In this document: positions 1 through 6,560 of the stretch, piece by piece | Layout: each line of letters opens with the position of its first letter | Numbering within the stretch: position 1 is the first letter of the stretch | Assembly: GCA_003220985.1 (NCBI GenBank) | Contig: QHTY01000292.1 | Coordinates: 1 to 6,560, forward strand | Length of the DNA: 6,560 bases | Source: Gemmatimonadota bacterium | GTDB taxonomy: Bacteria; Gemmatimonadota; Gemmatimonadetes; Gemmatimonadales; GWC2-71-9 | Reading direction: 5' to 3' | The notes under the pieces: generated by a model | Databases searched by the model: none | The model's input: the letters and a program-made list of their open reading frames with translations, nothing else | Told to the model about the DNA's origin: nothing | Position numbers and translations under genes: made by a program

Positions 1-79
1 AAAGCGACGTCTGCGCCGTAAGCGGAGTCCCGACGAGCACTCCCACGCACAACGCGCCACGCACCACGCACGTTTTCAT
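1..79 (-). CDS. Secreted protein, N-terminal 26 residues only (partial)
   Basis: An ATG at 79-77 opens a frame that runs off the left edge. The 26 visible residues form a typical Sec signal peptide: a basic start (MKTCVVRG), a hydrophobic core (ALCVGVLVG), and a likely signal peptidase I site after PLTA, before QTS. The ATG overlaps the TGA of the upstream zinc-ribbon gene by 4 nt (ATGA). A GGAG at 91-88 lies 8 nt upstream, a good ribosome-binding site, so this start is well supported despite the short length. The codons for residues 3-9 lie in the GC-rich repeat at 57-72. The mature protein is outside the window and its function cannot be judged. It is the last visible gene of the minus-strand operon. 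Confidence 0.72.
   Translation of the reverse strand, partial: MKTCVVRGALCVGVLVGTPLTAQTSL
57..72. repeat. GC-rich short repeat, copy 1 (CCACGCACCACGC core)
   Basis: The plus strand reads CCACGCACCACGCACG, itself built from a roughly 7-bp unit (CCACGCA), with a further CCACGCAC at 43-50. The 13-mer CCACGCACCACGC recurs exactly at 1965-1977, and GCACCACGCAC (61-71) recurs at 1991-2001. On the minus strand the copy is translated as part of the signal peptide of the secreted gene. Confidence 0.6.
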
Positions 80-393
80 CTCAGCCACTCCATGGTTACT
101 CTCTTAGCAATGACAAACGTCAGAGTGTACCAGAGTAACACACTGGCCGCGCCCACCACGCGCGCCGTCCGCTCCACGGGCAGTGAGAGGGCGACATAGA
201 CCGCCAGTGGCACGGTCGTGCCGATCGCCACCAAGCGTGCGATCTTGCTCGCCCGCCGCTCGAGCAGCCTGCTGCAGCTCGGGCACAGGCCCCCGATGGC
301 GATGCCCGGCGTATCCGTGCCGCATTTCGCGCACGGATGCTTAGGCCCTAACCCGCTTGACCACGGCGCGGGCGAACTCGGCCGTAGCAGCAC
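76..393 (-). CDS. Small zinc-ribbon protein with two transmembrane helices
   Basis: No family name is recognised. With a GTG start at 393 the product has 105 residues. Two CxxC pairs, CAKC (21-24) and CPSC (37-40), form a probable zinc ribbon. A basic stretch (RRASKIAR) follows, then two hydrophobic helices at about 52-71 and 77-96, and a short tail. This is an inner-membrane protein with a cytosolic zinc finger, as in many short 'zinc-ribbon domain' membrane proteins. There is no usable ATG upstream of the ribbon. Possible starts are GTG 393 and TTG 432, both inside the 3' end of the isocitrate dehydrogenase gene, giving an overlap of 53 or 92 nt. The stop TGA overlaps the next gene's ATG. 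Residue pattern (paired cysteines, amphipathic-to-hydrophobic order) argues for a real gene. The start is uncertain and the role unknown. Confidence 0.66.
   Translation of the reverse strand: MLLRPSSPAPWSSGLGPKHPCAKCGTDTPGIAIGGLCPSCSRLLERRASKIARLVAIGTTVPLAVYVALSLPVERTARVVGAASVLLWYTLTFVIAKRVTMEWLR
88..91 (-). promoter_or_regulatory. Ribosome-binding site of the partial secreted gene
   Basis: GGAG on the minus strand, 8 nt before the ATG at 79-77, inside the last codons of the upstream gene. It is the clearest Shine-Dalgarno sequence in the window and decides the start of the short partial gene. Confidence 0.55.
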
Positions 394-1363
394 GTCCCCC
401 CAAATCCGGTGTCCGGATGTTGTCCTGCACAATCGTCGCTTCGAGCGCGCAGCGCAGGCGCTTGGCCGCCTCGAGCTCGCCCAGATGATCGAGCATCATC
501 GCGGCGGCGAGCATCTGGGCCGACGGGTTTGCGATCCCCTTCCCCGCGATGTCGGGCGCCGAGCCGTGGACCGGCTCGAAGATGGCCGCGTGCGACCCGA
601 TGTTGGCGCCGGGCGCGAGCCCCAGCCCACCGACCAGTCCCGCCGCTTCGTCGGACAAGATGTCGCCGAACAAGTTGGTCGTCACGATGACATCGAACTG
701 CTCCGGCTTGATCACGAGCTGCATTGCGGTGTTGTCCACGATCTTGTCGTCACAGGCGATCACGCCCGCGTACCCCTCGGCGACCCGCTTGGCCACGTCG
801 AGAAACAAACCGGACGTCGCTTTCAGAATGTTGGCCTTGTGAACGATCGTCACCTTTTTCCGGCCGTGCAGCTTGGCGTACTCGAACGCGTATTTTGCGA
901 TGCGCTCGCTCCCTTCGCGCGTGACGATCGACATCGCCTGCGCCATGGCCCGCCGGTCGCCACCGACCTTGAAGGTATGATCGAGCCCGACGTACAAGCC
1001 TTCGGTGTTCTCCCGAACGATGACGAGATCGACGTGGTCGTAGCGACCGCCCGGTACGATCGTCTTGGTCGGCCGCACGTTGGCGTACAGATCGAATTCC
1101 TGACGCATCGCGACATTGACCGACCGGTAGCCGCCGCCCACCGGGGTCGTGAGCGGGCCCTTGAGACACAGATGCGTGCGGCGGATCGAGTCGAGGGTCG
1201 CGTTGGGCAACGGCGTGCCGGCTTTCTCGACGGCCGCCATGCCACCGTATTCTTCGTCCCAGTCGAACGTGACGCCGAGCGCGTCGAGCACTTGCAGTGT
1301 CGCCGCGGTGATCTCGGGGCCGATGCCGTCACCGTGGATCAGCGTGGCTTCCCGGACCGTCAC
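341..1363 (-). CDS. icd: NAD-dependent isocitrate dehydrogenase
   Basis: A 340-residue member of the isocitrate/isopropylmalate dehydrogenase family. It oxidatively decarboxylates isocitrate to 2-oxoglutarate in the cytoplasm (TCA cycle). The N-terminus has the family motif HGDGIGPE (10-17). The substrate loop RSVNVAMRQ (80-88) has Ser81 and Asn83, which marks isocitrate rather than isopropylmalate as substrate. Catalytic or binding residues are Arg97, Arg117, Tyr124, Lys176, Asp210 and the metal aspartates Asp234 and Asp238 in GDILSDEAAGL. The cofactor motif HGSAPDI (266-272) has Asp-Ile where NADP enzymes such as E. coli Icd have Lys-Tyr, so NAD is predicted. The length fits the short NAD-type or IDH3-like form, not the ~415-residue NADP form. 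The GTG start at 1363 overlaps the stop of the lipoprotein gene (GTGA), pointing to coupled translation. A homoisocitrate dehydrogenase role is less likely because of the Ser/Asn pair. Confidence 0.92.
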   Translation of the reverse strand: MTVREATLIHGDGIGPEITAATLQVLDALGVTFDWDEEYGGMAAVEKAGTPLPNATLDSIRRTHLCLKGPLTTPVGGGYRSVNVAMRQEFDLYANVRPTKTIVPGGRYDHVDLVIVRENTEGLYVGLDHTFKVGGDRRAMAQAMSIVTREGSERIAKYAFEYAKLHGRKKVTIVHKANILKATSGLFLDVAKRVAEGYAGVIACDDKIVDNTAMQLVIKPEQFDVIVTTNLFGDILSDEAAGLVGGLGLAPGANIGSHAAIFEPVHGSAPDIAGKGIANPSAQMLAAAMMLDHLGELEAAKRLRCALEATIVQDNIRTPDLGGRAATAEFARAVVKRVRA

Positions 1364-2031
1364 GGCAGGCCCGGCGTGAGGCTCTTTACCGCGCGCGTCA
1401 GCGCCGTCCAGGCATCCGCGCCTTCACCGCGCGCGATGGTGCGCCACCCGATCCTGCCGATGCGCGAGTCGATCATGACGACGGAGAGCTCCGCTGTCGC
1501 GCCGGTGGATCCAGCAGGTGGATGCCGGAAAACGAGACCGGCGGGGACGAGGACATACCGACCGCCGACCAGTCCCATAAGCGTGCGCAGTTGATAGCGC
1601 AGCGGATCCGGGACCTCGACAACGTTTGACGCGCGCAAGAACGGCGTCCCCATTTGGTCGGGATCGGCTGCGATGCCGGGAGCGCGCCGCGCGGTGTGTC
1701 GCAGCTCCGGCGGTCCTACCCAGGTGACCTCGGGAGCGCGGGCGGTGAGCAGCATGACGATGATGCTGTCGCACCTATCCAGGGTCGTGCGCCGGTCGGC
1801 GATCAACGCGTCCCAGTGCAGCGTGTCTTCCGCGGCGACGAGGGCGAGCGGCGTCACCGCGACGCGCTGCCCGGCGAGCCCGGCGGTGGGCAGAGGAGCG
1901 GTCGGGGCGGGCGTCGGTTCCTTCGTGGATTTCTTGCCGCCACAACCGATGGCGGCCAGTACGCCCACGCACCACGCCATGTCCTTTAGGGCACCACGCA
2001 CCAAGTACTTGGTTTTTAATGGGTTAGTCAC
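1360..2031 (-). CDS. Putative lipoprotein of unknown function
   Basis: With the first in-frame start (GTG 2031) the product has 223 residues. A hydrophobic segment MAWCVGVLAAIGC (18-30) ends in a lipobox-like AIGC, followed by GGKKS and a Pro/Thr/Ala-rich linker (PTPAPTAPLP), as is common after the lipidated cysteine. The rest is soluble, starting with GQRVAVTPLAL and later a segment rich in VGGRYVLVPAGLVF. The alternation of strands and helices recalls small periplasmic CsgG/TolB-N-like or LpoB-like domains, but this is only an impression. Start choice is open: GTG 2031 lies 9 nt after the dehydrogenase stop. GTG 2001 would give a tidier basic signal sequence (cysteine at position 20). ATG 1980 gives 206 residues but no basic n-region, and its AAAGGA is only 1 nt away. 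Codons 7-24 run through GC-rich repeat sequence and a 12-bp palindrome. It sits second in the operon. Confidence 0.72.
   Translation of the reverse strand: MTNPLKTKYLVRGALKDMAWCVGVLAAIGCGGKKSTKEPTPAPTAPLPTAGLAGQRVAVTPLALVAAEDTLHWDALIADRRTTLDRCDSIIVMLLTARAPEVTWVGPPELRHTARRAPGIAADPDQMGTPFLRASNVVEVPDPLRYQLRTLMGLVGGRYVLVPAGLVFRHPPAGSTGATAELSVVMIDSRIGRIGWRTIARGEGADAWTALTRAVKSLTPGLP
1965..1977. repeat. GC-rich short repeat, copy 2
   Basis: CCACGCACCACGC, an exact 13-mer match to 57-69. On the minus strand it encodes the start of the hydrophobic core of the lipoprotein signal sequence. Confidence 0.55.
1991..2012. repeat. GC-rich short repeat, copy 3, joined to a 12-bp palindrome
   Basis: GCACCACGCAC (1991-2001) repeats 61-71 exactly and runs into the perfect palindrome CCAAGTACTTGG (2001-2012). 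It lies within, or just before, the N-terminal codons of the lipoprotein gene, depending on which start is used. It could be an intergenic repeat element that became part of the signal sequence. Confidence 0.5.
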
Positions 2032-2040
2032 GGCCCGAAT

Positions 2041-2901
2041 CTAAGCGAGGGTAAGGCCACCGTCCACTATGATCACCTGTCCGGTGATGTGCCGCGCCGC
2101 TTCGCTGCACAAGAAGAGAATCACGCGCGAGACATCTTCCGGCTCGGCCACGCGGCCGAGCACCGATTCGTGCTCGGCGCGCTCGAGCACTTCGCGCGGC
2201 AGCTGCGTGAGGAGCTCCGTTTTCACGAATCCTGGCGCGACGGCGTTCACGTTGATCCCCGCGGAGCCGAGATCCACGGCGGCAGCTTTCGTGAGTCCGA
2301 TGAGCGCCGCCTTGCTGGCCGCGTAATTGGCGATGCCGAACCCCGGGCGGAACGCCTGATGGCTCGCGACGTTCACGATTTTGCCGAAGCGCTGCGCGCG
2401 CATGTGCGGCGCGACGGCGTGAATGCAGTTGAACGCGCCGCCCACGTTCGTGTCCATGACTTCTGACCACGCTTCCGGTGTCAGGCGCCAGAGCGCGCCG
2501 TCGTGGGTGACCCCGGCGTTGTTCACGAGGTAGTGAATGCCCCCGAGCTTGTTGCGCACCTCGGTCACGAAGTGCTCGACCAAGTCCATCTCGCGCACAT
2601 CGCACAGCGCCGAATAGCAGGGGACGCCGCACGCCTTGATCGCCGTCTCGGTGAGCAACGCTTGCGGGCCGACTTCGCGGCCCGGCAGCTCGACGTAGTT
2701 GAACGCGACGCCGCAGCCGCCCTGGGCGAACTCGAGCGCAACCGCGCGACCGAGCCCCGTCGCGCCGCCGGTGACGATGACGACGCGACCCCGCAGAGCT
2801 TCAGGGTGGCGCTGGGGTTGGGGTCGCTCCTGTACCGCAGAGGCGGGGGCCGCGCGCCCCCCTCCGCTCGACGACCAGGGATAGGGACTCGAGGGGCTCA
2901 A
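2041..2901 (-). CDS. FabG-like short-chain dehydrogenase/reductase
   Basis: A classical SDR, best matching 3-oxoacyl-ACP reductase or acetoacetyl-CoA reductase types, using NAD(P)H in the cytoplasm. Numbering from TTG 2901 (286 residues), the cofactor motif TGGATGLG is at 44-51, NNAG at 127-130, and the catalytic Asn152, Ser180, Tyr193 and Lys197 are all present with the usual spacing (YAASK). The C-terminus GQVIIVDGG is typical of FabG. The catalytic fold begins at about residue 36 (LRGRVVIVTGG). The preceding 35 residues are Ser/Gly/Pro/Arg-rich and unlike the family, so the real start is uncertain. TTG 2901 is the nearest standard start codon in frame. The open frame continues to 3033, but that would run into cstA. 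First gene of the operon, divergent from cstA. The exact substrate cannot be told. Confidence 0.82.
   Translation of the reverse strand: MSPSSPYPWSSSGGGRAAPASAVQERPQPQRHPEALRGRVVIVTGGATGLGRAVALEFAQGGCGVAFNYVELPGREVGPQALLTETAIKACGVPCYSALCDVREMDLVEHFVTEVRNKLGGIHYLVNNAGVTHDGALWRLTPEAWSEVMDTNVGGAFNCIHAVAPHMRAQRFGKIVNVASHQAFRPGFGIANYAASKAALIGLTKAAAVDLGSAGINVNAVAPGFVKTELLTQLPREVLERAEHESVLGRVAEPEDVSRVILFLCSEAARHITGQVIIVDGGLTLA
2845..2861. other. GC-only hairpin in the N-terminal part of the dehydrogenase frame
   Basis: GGGGGC (2845-2850), a 5-nt loop CGCGC, and GCCCCC (2856-2861) form a perfect 6-bp all-GC stem. It lies in the doubtful N-terminal extension of the dehydrogenase. If that extension is really a 5' leader, the hairpin would sit in the untranslated region. 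It is not followed by a T tract on either strand, so it is not a standard terminator. Confidence 0.35.
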
Positions 2902-2904
2902 GGG

Positions 2905-2924
2905 GTTCGAACCTATGTTCGAAC
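2905..2924. promoter_or_regulatory. 20-bp perfect inverted repeat, candidate operator (LexA-box-like)
   Basis: GTTCGAAC-CTAT-GTTCGAAC. Each 8-bp arm is itself a palindrome, so the site is both an inverted and a direct repeat. It fills the gap between the two divergent TTG starts (2901 minus, 2925 plus). The core TCGAAC-N4-GTTCGA equals the known mycobacterial LexA box and contains the GAAC-N4-GTTC pattern of Gram-positive LexA. Whether LexA in this lineage uses this pattern cannot be told here; any dimeric repressor could bind. A TTGAAC (2925-2930) right after it could serve as a -35 element for the plus strand. Its position would allow control of both cstA and the operon. Confidence 0.55.
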
Positions 2925-4988
<2,064 letters not shown>

Positions 4989-5294
4989 CCTCCGGCGTTT
5001 CGTTCACGGTTGCACCCCAGCACCGCACGGCGTCCCGCCGTACCCGGCGTTTTGGCACAGCGCCGGGTTGGAGCTGATCTGGCCCTGCGGGATCGGGAAA
5101 CGCTTCTTGTAAGTCGCGAGCGGGCCCTGGTTGGTCGCATTGGGATCGTGCGACTGGAGGCTCGTGGACCAGTAGCCGGGCTCTCGCGTGTCGCGGCGCA
5201 CCAAGTCGAACCAGCGCTTTCCCTCGAAGGCGAATTCCCAGGCACGCTCCATGTAGATCGCGTCGCGGACGGAGAGTGGATCGGTCGGGCCCGC

Positions 5295-5342
5295 GTAGTT
5301 TGCCGGCTCGGGCCGGTTCTAGTCTGCCGGCTCGGGCCGGTT
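5295..5342. repeat. 24-bp tandem duplication carrying a premature stop
   Basis: Two adjacent 24-bp copies, 5319-5342 and 5295-5318, match at 22 of 24 positions. In the SusD frame the first copy reads NRPEPAD-stop and the second NRPEPANY. The differences are GAC versus AAC and TAG versus TAC. The shared 20-mer occurs on the plus strand at 5301-5320 and 5325-5344. The length is a multiple of three, so the frame is kept and only the single base change at the last codon creates the stop. The segment lies in the loop between the MIRARA helix and the conserved ERAWEFAFEG motif. Confidence 0.9.
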
Positions 5343-5360
5343 CTCGGCGCCGGTCCCGTT

Positions 5361-5374
5361 GCGCGCGCGCGCGC
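5361..5374. repeat. (GC)7 dinucleotide tract in the SusD gene
   Basis: Seven uninterrupted GC units encode the RARAR stretch of MIRARARNG. It is located 19 bp from the tandem duplication. Such tracts can slip, and here a one-unit change would shift the frame. The frame is currently open across it. Confidence 0.6.
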
Positions 5375-6560
5375 GGATCATGTTCAGGTAGGTCGCCGCC
5401 GTGCCGGTGTTGCCGAGCTCGTTCTGTGCTTCAGCGTAGAACAGCAGCGCCTCGGCGTAGCGGTACAATGGCGTGTCTACGTCGCTGATGTCCCAGTTCG
5501 CTCCGTTGTCGCTCTTCTTGTACTTGTACGGCATCGGTCCGTCGGCGAGCGGCGTAGCGCACAAGTTGCTGAGGCCGCAGCCTCCCGTGACATAAGCCGC
5601 GCTGGTCGTGTAGTCCGCGCCCCCGTCCCGCCGGTAGTCACCGGGCGCGTAGCTGTTCCAAAACCACGCCGTCGGGTGGATGAGTCCCCACCCGCCGCCC
5701 TGACCGCGGTCGAGTCCCCAATCGCGCGGGTAGTAGAACAGCTGAAAAATTGTCCCGGTGCGGGAGTTCATGCCGGAATTCGCGATGACGAAGATCATCT
5801 CCCGATTGCCCTTGTTGCTGGGGCGGAACGTCCGCAGGTAGTCGGCGTTGAGCGACCAAAGCCCGGAGTCGATCACCCGCTTGGCCGCATCGGACGCTTG
5901 CTGCCACTCGTCCTTTTGCATGTAGGTCGACCGCCAGAGGTAGAGGTCCGCCAGCGCCATCTGCGCGGCCGCCTTCGTCACGCGCCCCTGGGTGGGATCG
6001 CCGTAGCCGTCCGTCGCCGGCCACGTCGCCGGCAAATCTGCCTCGGCTTCCGTCAAGCCTTGAATGATCGCCTGATGGACCTGCTCAACCGGCGTGCGCT
6101 CCGGTCTGGGGTTGGCTTGCTCCTCCGGCGACAGGAGCAGCGGCACGCCATCGTACACTTTGGTCAGCCACAAATACGCGTACGCTCGCAGGAACTTGGC
6201 CTCGGCGAGATTGTACGCCTTCGTCTGCGCGTTCGGTGTCGCGATGTCGGGCCCCTTGGAGAGCACGAGATTGGCGCGCGTGATCATCGAGTACGCGGTG
6301 TTCCAATAGCCTCCCGTGAGGCCCGTGCTCGCGTCCCAGGCGATGAAGTCCGGGCTCTTGGTATTGAAGTTGGGCTCGCGATTGTCGGCGCGGGCCATGT
6401 CGGAGGCGAGCTCCGGCGCGGTCCAATTCGCCTGGCCCTGCAGCCCGCGCAGCGCGTTATAGATGGCGATTGTGGCGCTGTTCAGATCGGCACCCGTCTT
6501 GTAGAAGGTGTCCGTCGTCGTGAATCCCTCGGGATCCTCGACCAGGAGATCGGTGCACGC

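Larger units (their letters stand above)
5004..6560 (-). pseudogene. SusD/RagB-family outer-membrane lipoprotein, 5'-partial, with in-frame TAG
   Basis: SusD proteins are surface lipoproteins that pair with a SusC TonB-dependent channel to capture glycans or other nutrients. The frame enters from the right edge as ACTDLLVEDPEGF, where the Cys (6557-6555) is the likely lipidated residue, so only the signal peptide should be missing. TPR-like SusD features follow: AIYNALRGLQG, the segment LAEAKFLRAYAYLWLTKVYDGVPL broken here as LAEAKFLRAYAYLW / LTKVYDGVPL, MALADLYLWRS, DTPLYRYAEALLFYAEAQNE, and near the end the conserved MERAWEFAFEGKRWFDLVRR. Total visible length is 413 codons, then TAG (5319-5321), then 104 more codons in the same frame to TGA at 5004-5006, adding up to a normal SusD length. 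The TAG comes with a 24-bp tandem duplication. So the gene is either a recent pseudogene, makes a product lacking 104 C-terminal residues, or reflects a sequence error. A SusC partner would be expected upstream, beyond the window. Confidence 0.88.

Noticed and set aside
341..1363. Isopropylmalate or homoisocitrate dehydrogenase identity
   Set aside because: The substrate loop RSVNVAMRQ carries the Ser and Asn that contact isocitrate, and no leucine or lysine biosynthesis genes are adjacent.
218..1594. Long plus-strand open frame of 458 codons
   Set aside because: It runs antisense to the isocitrate dehydrogenase and lipoprotein genes. Its translation is Arg/His/Asp-rich with no recognisable motif, as expected for a GC-rich shadow frame.
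2900..2924. Possible tRNA T-arm (GGTTCGAACC)
   Set aside because: The loop resembles TTCGAAC, but flanking bases do not form a 5-bp T stem, and no anticodon arm, acceptor stem or CCA end can be found on either strand.
5004..5252. Separate small gene starting at ATG 5252
   Set aside because: The sequence is the SusD C-terminus in the same frame as the upstream part, so it is the distal part of one interrupted gene. Internal re-initiation cannot be ruled out but would give only a fragment.

Overview
The window is high-GC bacterial DNA with dense, mostly co-directional gene packing. Start codons are often GTG or TTG. It carries a SusD/RagB-type outer-membrane lipoprotein, another lipoprotein and a second secreted protein, so the organism is a diderm. 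The mix (SusD family, CstA, an NAD-type isocitrate dehydrogenase, short GC-rich intergenic repeats) would fit Gemmatimonadota or a similar phylum. That placement is inference from style, not from a marker gene.

Left half, minus strand (about 2901 down to 1): an apparent five-gene operon. In transcription order it holds an FabG-like short-chain dehydrogenase (2041-2901), a small lipoprotein of unknown function (1360-2031), an NAD-type isocitrate dehydrogenase (341-1363), a zinc-ribbon protein with two membrane helices (76-393) and the first 26 codons of a secreted protein cut by the window edge (1-79). Spacing is tight: 9 nt, then a 4-nt GTGA overlap, then a long overlap, then a 4-nt ATGA overlap. 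This suggests translational coupling.

Middle: the operon diverges from cstA (2925-4988, plus strand), a CstA/BtsT-family transporter for pyruvate or peptides. The short divergent gap contains a perfect 20-bp inverted repeat, GTTCGAAC-CTAT-GTTCGAAC. It is a candidate operator for one or both transcripts and matches the Gram-positive/actinobacterial LexA-box pattern.

Right part, minus strand (6560 to 5004): a SusD/RagB-family lipoprotein gene that enters from beyond the right edge, just at its probable lipid-anchor cysteine. The reading frame is intact except for one in-frame TAG at 5319-5321. That stop lies at the end of the first copy of a 24-bp (8-codon) tandem duplication, and the conserved SusD C-terminus continues in the same frame afterwards. 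The gene ends 15 nt from the end of cstA, so the two are convergent.

The genes suggest central carbon metabolism (isocitrate oxidation, a ketoacyl or alcohol reductase), carbon uptake (CstA) and uptake of polymers at the outer membrane (SusD). No obviously new defence, mobile or biosynthetic system is visible. The most notable signals are the duplicated, stop-containing SusD segment, the palindromic operator, and a GC-rich repeat that coincides with the signal-peptide codons of two different genes.
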